Shown: positions 11,401 through 23,029, counted from the first letter of the stretch. The stretch is 64,000 nucleotides of DNA from Mimachlamys varia (GCA_947623455.1 OX392530.1:36425405-36489404); one strand, 5' to 3'. A program made the numbers and translations. The notes: a model not told the origin generated them from the sequence alone.

Positions 11401-14400
11401 TTGAAAACAACTAGAAAACGGTACAACACAAACAAGGTTATTTGATCTGAAAACTGAAACAAAACCCAGGTTGTAAACAGTTTGGAAAAAGGGATTAATT
11501 CCCGCACTACTTTACTGATGTATTTATACGCCAACTAGAAAGTTTATCGAAAAATAACCTTCAAATATTTTGGTAGGTATATTGAGTCCAAGTTCACTAG
11601 AAATGTAAATATTGTACAGTGCACCTTACTTTAGTGCTTACAATGGTCTAAATATGGCACCGATATTGTAACATTACATTGGATTGAGATAACTGGATAT
11701 ATTTTGAGCAAATCTTCACAAACACAAATTTTATTCAAACTTTATCCATGCGCTGTAAGCCATAAATGTGAGAACGAATAATTACTCGATCATAACTCAA
11801 TTTTGCTGCTTCGTCTAAATTATGGCTGCGTATACACATGCATGTTCATTTTGTTGTTGTCTTATATTGAAACAGAGGGCCCAACATACTGTATCGCTCA
11901 ACTTGATAGGGTTGTTTGTAAACAAGTGTTGGGAAATGGTTAATATCTTGAATCTACTTCATTGTTCTACTAGAACCCGCTCTCCCGAAGGGGTCAGTCC
12001 CACCATTTATACAAAATTGAATCCTATTCACCCAAAGATGCGATGCTTCAGACAAAATTTGGACAATACCCTATCATTCATTTATATGGATGATTTTGTG
12101 CTACGCACTCGTGAAAATATAAATATAACAAAATCTGCCATACTCGTGAAATATATTTGATATTAAACGGCAAACCATTGAATATCCTCTATATATTCAC
12201 TCTGATTTGGCATTTTCTAAAGAGCTGAAATAACTCATCTTAATTCTTAAAGTACAGTTACATACCACATGCACCAGATGTTGTGTCACATATCTCATCT
12301 TGGCAGTTGATGCAATCGTTATTACAACTTCCATTTCCATACTTTCCAACTGGACAACCTGAATAAAAGAATTTTATGAAAATTTGATATATATTAAAGT
12401 ACCGATATTCAAACATCTAAGGATCACATTTTGTTCCCCAAACAATTTATAAAATGAACAATTTTAAATAGTTTTTGCAGGCCTAAATCAATTCCAATGC
12501 CTATCTATTACTTCATTTAAAAGCTACAGCATGATTGTGTATTACGTCATCATTCATTGACTATTTCTGTAATACCTCATTATGTCAAACGGTCAAACCA
12601 AACCCGCAATAAGTACATCGTGACATTCGTCAGCGGAGCGGAATAGTTATATCAAAATGAATCGCATACTAATGTACGTTGTTTTTCTTTTTGAATTTAT
12701 TGCTAGATCCTTTTAATGACCAACAAAATTAGTTTCCATTTTGAAAGCAGCCATGACAACAACGAAAATACTATTACATAAAACTCGATAAACACCATCA
12801 TGGTATGGCAGTGATGGCATACCGTTTCACGTCTGACCGGGAATGGAACCCTGACAACCTTCATGAACTATTTTCAATTCTTTGGATTTTTTTGTCAAAA
12901 TATTCTTGATAGTTACCACTTCGTTTTATACTCATTTTTGCATGGTTTTTCAGAATCATGAAAAATTTCCTGAAGTGACGTATATTGGGCCTTTAAAACT
13001 ATACATCGCCATAAAAAGTTATGTGTATCAACATGCTCTAAACGATTTAAAAGGATTAAATGCTCCAGCTGTCCAAAAATATAATATGACGTTGATATCG
13101 ATTGAATACGACTCATGACAACGTCCAACAGACAAGTCATTTATATTTTTTTGTAACATTTTAAATGTTGTTAAGGCTCAATAAGCATGTAATCCATTCC
13201 CTAGTTTGTTAACTGCAAAGACCCTTATCAAAAGTCAGAACATGTTCATGAATATATATATAAAGCTTGTTTATAAGCTGGTAAAAACGAACAAAACTAT
13301 GCTAGGATAGTCAATAGTAAGACATTAAGCCTGATGTTTTCGCTAGATTATCACGTGTCAACTTTTTCAGCGAGCAACCAAAATGCATCGAGGTTTAGGA
13401 TTGCAATTGAATCATTTAGGGTATTTGTTGAACCTTAAAGACATCCTTACATATAGCTCAGTAATGTAATAGATATGTAAGAACTCACCATAAACCTGTA
13501 CCTCACACAGTTCCAGTATAGCATAATTCGAGTACCAGTCGTAAGCTGTAACTCGACGGTCGTTGTAGATGGTCAGATACCGGGCCACACCTGGACATGT
13601 AACGTTCTGTGGATGAGACATAGAGGCCAAGTCAGGTGTGCTGTCCTTGTGACACCTGGTCCCTGATGACCAGTCTGATGTATTAGACAGGTATATCTCG
13701 TATCCGGCCAGTCTGTGCAGTCCACCCGCATCTACAAAAAAAATGAATCTATATGAAACCGCAAATCCCTTTCAGTGTGTCGCTTGGAATTATCGTTTTG
13801 ACCCAAACGTAACAAAGGTAACATAGGGTTTTTGCCCGCCTGTAAGCGGTATCGGGGCTGCAGGGGGGTGTAAATATCACGCACAGAGGCGGGAAGGGCC
13901 GTGAGACAGTTTAGTGATATGAAGATGGACGTTTTTGAGCATGCTCATTTATGTGTTTACTTGTTGTGATTGACAATGTTGACTCAGATCTCATTTTGAG
14001 TACTTGATGTTTACTTGTTGAACGTAAAAATAGATTTTGTACGTGACATAAAAGATATATTTCACATCGTTTTAGAATGTCCATATTACAATGATATTCA
14101 TAAAAAATATATAAAGAAATTTTATGTAAAGAACCCGAGTAAGCTTAAACTAATTCTACTTCTTAATACCAAAAATGTTATAGAAATAAGAAACTTAGGA
14201 AATGTTTTGTTCCATACCAACAGATTAAGATTGCAACTTATTTAAGTGTGTTGTTATGTACTCTCCTATGTTAATTGATGTGCTTTATGTTGTTTTATTG
14301 TTTTATTGTGTGACTGTTTGTATATATGCGATGTATCCAATGAGTCGAAGAACGGGTTACTTGTTACTTGGATGTGACCAAGATTTACATGGCAGGTGTC

Positions 14401-17400
14401 GTCGATGAAGCAGAAGACGCTTACTCTTACGGAACACCTGGACTTATTCTCTTGTACTTTTACAAGGGTCTCCACGTAAAACATTCATTTGTTCATATTT
14501 TGTCCCTGGTTTAATTGGTTTTGAACTCGGAATATGTTTTGTTAACGCTTCGGTATTCACAATTTTTAAGGTTGAACAAGCCCCCTAACTGATGAAGTAG
14601 CAACCCTAAATTTCACTACGTAGAATGAGTCTTATTCAAAGAAGTTAATCAAAACGTAATGTATGTATGTAATAAGAATATATTGAACTTGTTCATTTGC
14701 TAACTAATAATTTTCCTTATTGATTGTATGCAGAATGCGGCTTTCTGATTGGTTGAGATTTTCTTTTCATACCTCTATGAAAAGAAAATCCGAAAATGGG
14801 GCGAAAAATGGGACAATGTCACAATTCATACAGTTTGCAAACAATTTTTTTCCATACCCCAATGAAACTAAAAACAATACTTAGTTAAACAATTACATGA
14901 CTAACTTAAGATCCTTAAAAATAGAGCATTAAGCCTGTCATCTTCAGAAAAATAGCCCATCAGATTCGATATTTGCCAGTCTCTATTGCGACTCTTCTGA
15001 GTGCTGCGACTATACATGTAGGTTTGCAAATATAAAATCAGACAAATATGTTTCTAGGACGTTTTACAATGATTTTTGCACCTGCATCTACTTTTAAGGC
15101 TGGAATGTCTTTTAATATCCAGTTGAGGAGATATTCATGAACTTTAAATAATATGTCATTTCTCAGCATTCAGTTAGTTCCTTGAAGAAAAACGGTGAAC
15201 TACATGTAATTTAATGAAGACATTAGCCTTAATGCCATATTATCACATTGTAACTACATCATCCTAGATATCTACCTTTTTAATAACGTGTATACAAGTC
15301 AACTTTTTCAAAATTGCATAGATGTTATGTTCATTACAGTCTTTCAAATTAAATGTTGAGTTTAAATTGAGGGTGACAATTGAAATATTTTAAGGGGTTT
15401 GATGAACCTAACTATGAATTTCAACATAACTCTGATTGTTGAAGACCGTTTTTATTGACTATATTCCATGTTTGTGTAAAATGATGTGCATAGTATGCAG
15501 TGTAGTGGACATGTACATGTAAATTCTTTTGATATCTTGAAGTGTTTTAGATGATGAATTGTTTGGAAGGTATAAACGTGTTGGGTGTGAACAGCATGGA
15601 GTCTGACAATGGGAAGTGAGCTCAGTTTCCTGGTAGTTCAGCGTCAACAAGGAGCAGTAAAGATCCGGTTCACTATTAAGACGGCAGAGCTTAGAGCAAA
15701 CTTAAGTATACACTTACCGACATGGAGCATGGAGTAGAGCAGAGCTGGGAAGAATACAAACAATGATGGAGCATGACATGACTAGGATTAAATTGGAGTT
15801 ATAAACACCTACAAAACCCCAAAGGCAAGATTTACATGGAGATCCTCATAAAAGTACAAGAGAATAAGACCAGGTGTTCCGGAAGAGTAAGCGTCTTCTG
15901 CTTCATCAGTGACACCCGCCATATAGATCTTGGTCACATCCAAGTAAACATCAATCCTCAAAATGATAACCGAGTCATCATTGTCAATCATAACAAGTTA
16001 GCACACTAATAAGAAAACTCAAAAACGTTCACCTTTATATCACACATAGAATAGAATATTTCTCGATGAAATCAAAATTGCGACCATAAAATTTCTATAG
16101 TCTTTATCAACCTGCATCTCTCGAATCTCTATGCCGTCAGTTTGTTCGTCAGCAATTGACTTCTATCACGTAAATCTCGGTATTCAGAGCAATCCCTTCT
16201 CATCGTGGATTATTTCTATGGTATCCATTGCATGTGCATTCTCTCATAAGTTGGATACCGGCAAGGTTTCTAGACTCTCTGGGACCCTATACTCAAAATG
16301 TGCCAAACTATTTTCATTGTCCATTGCTCGTGGTGAGTTACCATTTCAGTCTGAAATAAAACCGATGTGAGTACTCTCTATGGAACTCCCATGATTGTGC
16401 AATGTTTTCAAAAGTTTGCGCATCAGCACGGTTTTTAAAATGGTATAAAAATTGAGATTCCGTTTAAATTGCAAGTAACTGGGCTTGGTTCCAGGTGAAA
16501 TCCCTTTTCAATCTTAATCAAACTCGCTGTGAATACTTGCTATTGTACCCCATGCACGTGTAATCTCTCAAAAGATTGTTAACGACACGGTTTTAAACGC
16601 CCCTGACCGTATACTCGATAATTGTCAAAATTCATATTTCGTTGAATGTATTTTTAGTTCCTGGTCCTGGCTCAAATTTGACTTTCATTTCAATCTTAAT
16701 CAATCTCGGTGTGTTTACACTCTTTGGTACTCGTTCTACATATAGCCTTTCAAAATGTCGGCACCGGCACAGTAACTAGACCCCGATGACCCCATGCTCG
16801 ATTATTGTCAGAATGAACAATATGACTACCCTGTGTCCGCCCATCCGGCTCCAAATAAGAAAGACCTTGTTACGATGGGAAATAAATATTTCTAATTGAA
16901 GGAAAATTGATTGAGCCAGCCTTGTTTCCATACTTGAGTAAAACAATATTAAAACATTTTGTCAGCATTGGAATCTCACCTCTATATATAATTGTCACAT
17001 AGTCTACGACGGACTGTGTCTGTAGATCTACCCGCCACCAGACCTCGGTTTGTGCTATTGACGTGAATGAACAGCAGCCTGATGAAAACATCTGGACTAC
17101 ACATCCGTCTACGGCTCTAGAGCTGTCCCATCGACCGTAGTTTGAGCTTTGACTGGTGGATTTTCCAAGTGCGATGTTTTCTGGGGGGAAGAACTTTTTT
17201 TTAATCTTTATCGATCTATGACCTATCAGTCTTTGGATGTTTTGGATTTCAAATTCATTCGCAAATTAATATTTGTTTTTTAATGAAAAGTACAAACTAA
17301 ACATATTTAAGAGTAATTTACTTGTTTATAAAAACAAATTTCACTTCTTATACATATAACAGCCACCTATCCGGACTAATTTTGATATTTTCAAACATTG

Positions 17401-18831
17401 ATTTGATTTATCACATCAACCGAGACTTTTGTAAAACATACGAGTCCAGTACATCCCTAGTCATCAAACGAAGTTTAGCAAACACCACTTAATCACGCGA
17501 GAGTAACAATTAGGAAATTTGAGTAAGCTGAATTTGTTAAGTTTAAAGTAAAACATTCAAAAGTTTAGAATACAGTTGAAAGGAGAGCCAAACCAATACA
17601 TTTTCGGCTATATGGTTTAGTTTTTAGTGTCAAAATGATAGTGTGCATTCCGTTGAAATCAGCAAAGATGATGTCAATTGGTATTCTCGTTTAATATATG
17701 ATACTTTTTATTGAAGGAGTTCCATTCCAAAGACGTTTTAGAGTAAGGAATCGTGATTAAATAAATCTAATGAAATATAATATTTAGGAATGTGCTACTA
17801 AAACATTTCATATTTTGTCCCATATTAGCAATCCCTCTTATAGGATAAAATCAAGATTTGAACGTGATTGAAATCTTTGAAAAACAGAACCTTAAATATG
17901 TAGAAAGACCCAAATGTACAATACAACATCATAAAATAAAAAAAAAGTAGACGCATTATTTTCACAACACATTTCTCAACAACAAACATGCTTTGTAGAC
18001 GCTAAAATACCACAAAGTATTATGTGGTAACACAGTAAAGTAACAATTACGTGCTGAATATAAAAGAAGACATGTCTTATAGAGAGGCTTTTGTTAATGT
18101 GTTCCTAAAGCCGTTAAAGGATGCAAATCAGATCTAAACTGAGAAATTACGATCAGTTACGCATCAGTCTAACCAGCATGTTGCCTTAGTTATTGTATAT
18201 AAAACGTGTACATATACTAACATAGAAATACCAATGACAAAGGAAGAGGATTTTCAACTTGTGTCCAAACTACAATCATTTGCTCTAAATCGACACGCCA
18301 TAAATACCTATGACTGTTTCAACTGTGTCATTTCGATATTCCTCTAAAAAGATGGTTCGATGTCGCAGTGGTATACATGTATCACCTATACTTATCCGTC
18401 TATTACAAATGCTGTAAACAGATTGAGCGCACTATATATATATAAATGAATACGAGTTGTAAAACTATTAGAATATACAACATGCCATCATTGATCGGGT
18501 CGTGACACTTATCAATATTACAATAGATACTTCTAATAATATGTTTCTTATATTCACAATATAGTACGTTTGGTCATCCTCAGAATTACCATTAAATAAA
18601 TCCAACTCGAGAAAAACATAAAAAAAAATACTTTAAAATTATTTCGAAAAGACAAATGACCGATAATGAAATAAGTCTGTATGGGCGTCTCTTGCATGAT
18701 GTTAATGCTACACTTATCTCGATTATGGTACAGCTACAGTTATTTCAGCATGAAAGCTTACCTGATGTGTTGACCACTGTCAAGATTAACAGTACTGACC
18801 AGATGGTCAATAGATCCCGTCTAAGTTCCAT
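8151..18831 (-). CDS. gene A: F5/8C-domain, Cys-rich, membrane-anchored receptor-like protein
   Basis: Seven-exon model on the minus strand: 18762-18831 signal peptide; 16980-17180 and 13489-13731 the two halves of an F5/8C (galactose-binding-like) domain; 12266-12358 Cys-rich module; 9748-9901 (or 9748-9908) membrane segment; 8879-8910 microexon; 8151-8404 tail. The first four exons join cleanly in phase 1. Hallmarks are NIALGKSTSQSS, AVDGC, WWRVDL, AGYEIYLSN and LELCEVQVYG, standard for molluscan F5/8C or F-type-lectin-like domains. The 3' part is ambiguous. With the acceptor at 9909 the segment is strongly hydrophobic (LLLALSVIAFVFF) but stops after nine more residues. With an acceptor at 9902 the frame stays open through the microexon and tail, giving 348 aa. 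Likely a surface or secreted recognition protein; ligand unknown. Confidence 0.65.
8879..8910 (-). CDS. gene A microexon (32 nt)
   Basis: Acceptor GCGCAG and donor AAAG|GTAGGTG flank 32 nt. Entered in phase 2 it reads KCKQTDGRRK, matching ECKRLDDRRK from the 31-nt microexon of gene B. It has one base more than B, which is tolerated only if the preceding exon ends in phase 2, as the 9901 start predicts. Confidence 0.45.
9748..9908 (-). CDS. gene A exon 5: membrane segment, two possible acceptors
   Basis: The donor is CG|GTAAG, ending at 9748. Acceptor 1 (exon from 9908) continues phase 1 into a strongly hydrophobic run, CLLLALSVIAFVFF, then ETK and an early stop at 9814-9816. Acceptor 2 (exon from 9901) stays open (CANVFSWLYLSLPLC, then KPKLAIIFP) and matches gene B KLSIIF further on. 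Gene B is open from the position equivalent to acceptor 1. The polypyrimidine tract is weak in both genes. Confidence 0.4.
9943..10058. repeat. two abutting long palindromes
   Basis: Palindrome 1 (9943-10002) is a 60-bp inverted repeat with one mismatched pair, centred between 9972 and 9973 (GTACAGT/ACTGTAC). Palindrome 2 (10003-10058) is a perfect 56-bp palindrome centred between 10030 and 10031 (TATGT/ACATA). They abut directly. In paralogous block B (27389-27442) the same left and right halves occur once each in simple linear order, so the palindromes are derived in A. No coding content. Confidence 0.9.
10793..10900. repeat. foldback repeat F1, degenerate copy
   Basis: Contains GGTTACAGCGCGATAGG, TTTCACTCGAGTTAGTTAAT and TTCAAAAG, matching the clearer foldback at 21756-21875. 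Its own arms are partly eroded. Non-coding. Confidence 0.45.
11095..11251. repeat. long hairpin (foldback element)
   Basis: Imperfect inverted repeat with arms of about 75 bp (11095-11169 and 11172-11251) and almost no loop. Both arms carry CCTGTTCTGTTGAGGTTTAT and TGAACTGC. Flanking DNA on both sides contains TATTTACAT. The equivalent place in block B (about 28110-28130) has the TATTTACATG flank but no hairpin, so it was probably inserted in A, for example as a MITE. Confidence 0.75.
11965..12090. repeat. dispersed repeat fragment R2
   Basis: Fragment with GGGGTCAGTCCCACCATTT, CACCCAAAGATG and GCTTCAGACAAAATTTGG. Related wording recurs near 28540-28900. Probably an old dispersed repeat; no coding evidence. 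Confidence 0.35.
12266..12358 (-). CDS. gene A exon 4: Cys-rich EGF-like module
   Basis: A 93-nt phase 1-1 exon with acceptor TTCAG and donor G|GTATGT. It encodes a 31-residue module, CPVGKYGNGSC then NNDCINCQDEIC then DTTSGACG, with six cysteines spaced like a truncated laminin/EGF repeat. Nearly identical to 29076-29168 in gene B. It follows the F5/8C domain directly, where gene C has full EGF repeats instead. Confidence 0.8.
13489..13731 (-). CDS. gene A exon 3: second half of the F5/8C domain
   Basis: A 243-nt phase 1-1 exon (acceptor TTTTGTAG, donor G|GTGAGT). It encodes the C-terminal half of the domain: RLAGYEIYLSNTSDW, CHKDSTPDLASM, NVTCPGVARYLTIYNDRR and the closing strand LELCEVQVYG. 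About 84 percent identical to the gene B exon. The R-x-D-C-C fucose-site signature of classic F-type lectins is not evident, so ligand type stays open. Confidence 0.88.
13905..14575 (+). mobile_element. 3' tail of a Penelope-like retroelement (family P1), interrupted
   Basis: Matches the 3' part of the element at 55085-56800: GATATGAAGATGGACGTTTT at the start, GGATGTGACCAAGATTTAC, CTTATTCTCTTGTACTTTTA and an end near GCTTCGGTATTCACAA. The copy is 5' truncated, carries no open frame of its own, and is split by a LINE tail at 14018-14363. It lies in gene A intron 2, on the opposite strand. Confidence 0.7.
14018..14363 (+). mobile_element. non-LTR retrotransposon tail nested in the P1 fragment
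   Basis: Encodes a C-terminal non-LTR (LINE) fragment with the usual Cys/His signature (DIFHIVLECPYYNDIHKKYI) and conserved NVIEIRNLG then a stop at 14245, followed by about 120 bp of 3' UTR. TTACTTG is repeated at 14011-14017 and 14364-14370, a plausible target-site duplication. The interrupted P1 sequence is continuous across the insertion when compared with 54230-54290. Confidence 0.65.
14757..14790. repeat. short perfect hairpin
   Basis: Arms GATTTTCTTTTCATA (14757-14771) and its exact reverse complement (14776-14790) with a four-base loop. In an intron of gene A; function unknown. Confidence 0.6.
15825..16075 (-). mobile_element. P1 retroelement 3' tail, minus orientation
   Basis: Reverse complement of the P1 tail: AAAGTACAAGAGAATAAGAC, CTTGGTCACATCCAAGTAAA and AACGTTCACCTTTATATCAC. 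The short minus-strand open frame here is part of this tail, not a gene. Confidence 0.65.
16140..16830. repeat. diverged tandem repeats of about 170 bp
   Basis: About four diverged direct units share the blocks CAATCTTAATCAAHCTCG, CATGCACGTGTAATCTCTCA, TTAACGACACGGTTT and ATACTCGATAATTGTCA. Located in gene A intron 2, just 3' of the F5/8C exon 2. No coding signal. Confidence 0.5.
16980..17180 (-). CDS. gene A exon 2: first half of the F5/8C domain
   Basis: A 201-nt phase 1-1 exon (acceptor CCCCCCAG, donor G|GTGAGA). Starts ENIALGKSTSQSS, then SSRAVDGC, FSSGCC, EVWWRVDLQTQSVV and VTIIYRG. This is the N-terminal half of the galactose-binding-like fold, holding the calcium/ligand loop region. 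Compared with gene B only about 62 percent of residues match, and the differences sit between the conserved SSQSS and EVWW blocks. Confidence 0.88.
18762..18831 (-). CDS. gene A exon 1: signal peptide
   Basis: ATG at 18831; 23 codons plus one base, donor G|GTAAGC. Starts MELRRDLLTIW with a hydrophobic core SVLLILTVV, ending NTSG. Homologous to the four exon-1 copies of gene B (WSVMTTKMVINASG) and to the decayed exon at 40360-40440. Phase 1 matches the F5/8C exon. Confidence 0.8.
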
Positions 18832-18895
18832 GTCTTGTCGGCTACAGCGTTAACACATGATCTGTACAACATCTGATCAACCAGGAAGTTTCGGA
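18832..18895 (-). promoter_or_regulatory. conserved 5' leader with ETS-like site of gene A
   Basis: The plus-strand sequence AACCAGGAAGTTT at 18879-18891 contains an AGGAAGT ETS/PU.1-type core. The same 13 bases lie 38-50 bp upstream of the ATG in all four gene B cassettes, with a diverged version at the decayed fifth exon. Conservation across copies is seen; regulatory use is inferred. Confidence 0.4.
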
Positions 18896-20512
18896 TACCA
18901 TTACACAAGTATTCACTCACATTAGCATGCACCTGGCTTCAATATTTACCTGTGTTAATAGACACCGGTTACCTTACATACTTCTCCATCGCTGCTTTAA
19001 ATGTCTTTTTGAGATAACTTCTTTTTGACAGGAGGAACAAACAGCAGATATCAAATGTATCCCCTACATTAACATTGTCAGTGACAACCAATGACACTGT
19101 ACTACATGTAACACACACGTCACGTATCAAGCAAAATGTAGATAATATCATGCAGAACAAAAGTCGACGCCTCTGTCCTGGTAAGTCCTAGCATATGGAT
19201 TGTAAGCTTAAAAATCAACTTAATAAAAAAAAACTCTGCGTTGAAGCAAATAAGCTCTCGTATTTCTAATTGGTACGCCGGTATTTCTTCTTAATGCATG
19301 GAAAACGCATTTATTTTCTGTGAACTATTTTTCGGACTTGATCTCTCAGACAATACACACTTATTTCCTATATCACCATCGAAAATATTTTGACAAACAA
19401 AAAAAAAAGATGTTTTGTTCATGTTGGTAGAATGTACAGAAGTACATATCAGCGAATTAATCACCAAACTAAAAAATTCATGTTAACTATACAGAATTGA
19501 TAATGAATGTTCATTTTGGTAATAGTTTTTATTTCCCTTTACGTTCGTGCTGATTTGCTAGATTCATTTTCGCCAAACCTTTGTTTCAGCCCAAACACTT
19601 CTAGATAAAATGTCTGTTGTTTGTAGATTTATTTTTTTTTTACATAAATATGAAAAAATATAATAATGATTCTTTTTGATATCAGATTAATCATATAAAA
19701 ACTCAGTGTTTCACCATTTTTAGTTATAGTAAGTTTATTTTTGCTGTTAATCTTAATAATGTGTAATAAAATGGAAGCATTATGCAAAAAAAAAACAAAC
19801 AAAAAACGGAAAATTATACACTTTTTGTATTTTTTATATATATAAATTTAGTGGAACTAGAGCACTTTTGATTTTGACCCCTAAAGTGTGAACATAAATA
19901 GTAATTGGACAAAACGAAAAGCACACCTTCCCTATTTTTTATGACAGTTTAAAAAATAGAAACCCCTTTGTTTTGTTCCGATAAGTATAGAAAAAAGTTT
20001 CCCAACAATAGTAAATATCTTAGGTGTTAAACTTGCAAAAAATAAAAAAGATGAAAATAAGAGGATTATTTCATTAAAAAATAACGGGAAGGCATAACTT
20101 AAGTTACGTTACTGAACTAACAGAATAAGTTAAAGAAATTTTACTTCCATGAATTGAAAGAAAATATTATTTTTGTAATTTCTGCAAACAATCATATATT
20201 TTGGAATACGTATTTAGAGGATATGTTTGTATTAAGCACACCATATCCAACTTTTTTTATCTTTAACAAATCATAGCACAAAATCCAGCACACCGTCATT
20301 CTCACATATCATTCTCTTTGTATTTTCTGCTATGTCATGAACTCCTTTTTTACAAAAATGTATACGAAACAAAATTGATACCGGAAAAATTTGACGTTTT
20401 GGAGGTGTAACTCAGGAAGGGTAATGCCAACCACTTGTTAACATGTTGTTGACCGGTGAAAAGTGACCGGTGGAGATTTTTGTTGTGCCTTCAGGCATGG
20501 TATTTCAGTGTG
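18896..20512. other. AT-rich spacer between duplicated blocks
   Basis: No gene or recognisable element. 19600-20070 is dominated by A and T runs. The minus-strand frame at 18969-19160 has no motif support. Confidence 0.4.
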
Positions 20513-21064
20513 TAAGTACTCAGGTAAGCATAATCGGAATCAGATCCGCACTATCGCAAGGAGGCAAATATACGATCATACCATACCCTTAGCACACAAT
20601 TCTTGCACAAAGCATCTGGAAAGACGTCCTTAAAAGACCCTAGCTGTAAATGGAGCTTACAACTACATAAAAACAAACCGTTTACACTTTCACACCGCGG
20701 TTTCAATGGTCAACTCATGTGCACAACATCGCACAATCGGTATTATATTAGAATCACACTAGCATACGAATAGTTTCAATGCCGTTACTCTCTCTCATCA
20801 TAAGCCTTTGTGTGATTGATTATATGACATCCAAATCGATCTGCTTTCAAAGATGACTGTACCCCACACATACACAGTGAATACATTTGAACATCAATAT
20901 GTTTTAAATAATCTCTAGAGATACGAAAAATGTAAGCACAAACTTGACAGATTTTGTTTTTTCACCAAGGAAAACTATATAAACGTATAATAAAATATAA
21001 ACCCGCATTATAGTATTTGTCACAAAAATGTTTTCGATGAATTTTAATTTCTGTTGTTGTTTTA

Positions 21065-21130
21065 GGAGAAAGGGAATCTAGTATAGAACGCCGACCTCGT
21101 AAATGAAGGGTTGTGTGTTTGATCGACGGT
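21065..21130 (+). repeat. tRNA-like fragment, probable SINE relic
   Basis: CTAGTATAGAACGCCGACCT resembles an A-box region and GGGTTGTGTGTTTGATCGAC resembles a B-box, but no complete cloverleaf is evident. Likely a decayed SINE head rather than a functional tRNA. Confidence 0.3.
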
Positions 21131-21755
21131 AAATCATGTGCTTTGTCTTGAAACCATACGCTTTACTAGCTTGTTTCAGTCTACTCAGCTGTAAATGAGT
21201 ACGTGGTTAGTCAATACAACGTTATTGTTGAATAAGCAGCTGTATACTACACAGGCAGCTGAGAAAGGACTTCTTAGCTCGATTTTTAATAATAAAGTCA
21301 AACAGAGATGCATTTTTGCGAAGCTCCGCTATATGTGTGATAGTTTCGACTGTCCGATCGTGTACTTTCTCTTTTCTAATTGAAACATATCTGCTCTCCC
21401 TGTTTGCCCTGTATTCACAGACGACTGAGTATTCTAGAACTTGATCTGAGTTTTACGACTTCATGGATGATGTCGACTGCTGACTGAAAACAGAAGTTTG
21501 CGTTGATGCAGTTTGATACCTATTATCTTCAATATATTTTTCAGGGTGATCAGGAGGCACAATTGAAAGTGCACTTGCATTCCACCAAGGCGACAAGGGT
21601 TCGACTCCCAGATCGGACTAAAAAACTTAAGGGTCACCTGCTCATCTGGGGTTTGATTTTCGAGTATTTCGGTTTCTACCGATATGAAGACCCTCCAAGG
21701 TATAATATCTGGTCCAACAAAAGAGATTAATATAAGTAGATATATAGGGGTTACA

Positions 21756-21875
21756 AAACGAGTGGTTGTTGGATATGAAATTTATTTCACTCGGGTTAAT
21801 TAATTTCTAAAAGTTACTTTTAAAAAATAATTAACGAAAGTGAAAAAAATTCCATATCCAATAACCTCGAGTCGT
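21756..21875. repeat. foldback repeat F1
   Basis: Inverted repeat with about 58-bp arms (21756-21814 and 21817-21875) and practically no loop. Both arms carry GGATATG(G)AA, CACT and GTTAATTAAT-like blocks ending TTTTAAAAG or its complement. A diverged relative is at 10793-10900. Confidence 0.7.
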
Positions 21876-22389
21876 AGGACCGGTTACTGCCACAATCTCA
21901 GTCGGAAACAGCTTGAAATAACCGCGGACTGTGATGTGCGAAAAACGTATCATCTCGTATATATTTCCGCTAAGTAGTTACGACGTCAACAATCGATGAC
22001 GTCGTAATTAATAGTAAGCAATGTTGTTCCGGTCAAAGTTCATCATGTCAGACAATCAAAATGCGTTTAGAATTTATTCCACGTGTGGTATAAAACAATG
22101 TTATTCATCAGTTGTAATGATTATTTGATACACTGAGAGTTGAATAACACCCACCTATTTTAGTAGAAACCATGTTTCATAACTGTTTTGAAATAAACAA
22201 AGTGGACCTGAAAAACTTTCTGAGGGAAATTTGTTATTTTGTTTTATATGAAATCGATATTTTTATATACTAATTATTACTCTTGGTGTCACTCGATTTC
22301 TCGTTTACTTTATATTGGTTATTTTACATAGATTAAATAAATACCAATAGAATGAGTGACGTTGAGTGATAGAATATATCACCCCTGTG

Positions 22390-22492
22390 TGATGTAGACA
22401 GAGAAATCTGAACTCGAGGTTAAGATTTATGAGTAAAGACTGGTACTAAAATTCATAAAAAAGTATCCCTAGGGTCTACATCACACAAAGGA
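22390..22492. repeat. small inverted-repeat-bounded segment
   Basis: TGTGTGATGTAGAC near 22397 is repeated in reverse complement (GTCTACATCACACA) near 22475-22488, enclosing about 65 bp. It could be a minimal MITE or simply a stem. No coding content. Confidence 0.35.
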
Positions 22493-23029
22493 GATTGATT
22501 ATTTTTCTCCCACACTTTCCTAATGTAAACTAAGCAAATTTGTGAACATCATCAATTGTGGATGCAACGCGTGACGAAACCGGTGACGGTACTCTGGTTA
22601 CATTGCATAAAGTGATGACGTGACAATAACCATGACGTCTCAATAAGCACGTGTGAGCTGTGTTTTAACCTACCCCGGTAAAAGACAGGTTTGTCTTTTC
22701 CCTTGCAAAAATGGGAATGAACCTGTTAACATGCAGATATAATTTAAACTAACGGAATAAATTCACTTGTTTGCACACTCAGCACACCAAGCGCATAAAA
22801 CCGTGTTTTGTCATTTATGCAAAAGATACGTACATACTTTAGAGTTTCAAAAGGGGATAACAGGTCAAATGAACATCTAAAAGTAATAAAACAATCTCTG
22901 AAAATAATATTTGGTATGCCATTTCGTAGTCGGAATTATAATCTACAATGGCCCTTTCCCGAGGTAACTGTCTTAAAGACCCGTCTTTCTGACCTCCCTG
23001 ACATTGTACTTATCTTAGACAACACTATA

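Larger units (their letters stand above)
5041..18840. repeat. segmental duplication, block A (paralogous to 20513-33500)
   Basis: This block is collinear with 20513-33500 at many anchors: 5065/20540, 5150/21186, 6069/21409, 6262/22748, 7200/24680, 7790/25790, 8740/26420, 9730/27190, then every coding exon of genes A and B, and the 5' leader at 18831/33500. Introns and intergenic DNA are alignable, so the copying was genomic and included gene, 3' UTR and downstream DNA. Differences between blocks are mostly discrete insertions: a SINE and foldbacks in A, a mariner in B. The blocks therefore polarise each other's insertions. Confidence 0.8.

Noticed and set aside
15714..15782. Minus-strand frame with a leader-like hydrophobic run (MSCSIIVCILP) and a GTAAGTG donor, a possible alternative signal-peptide exon
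   Set aside because: The donor phase (2 or 0 depending on the ATG) does not match the phase-1 F5/8C exons, and it lies between the two F5/8C halves of gene A.
12266..17180. Annotation of the F5/8C domain as a fucose-binding F-type lectin
   Set aside because: The characteristic His and R-x-D-C-C sugar-site residues are not apparent in A, B or C, so only the broader fold is claimed.
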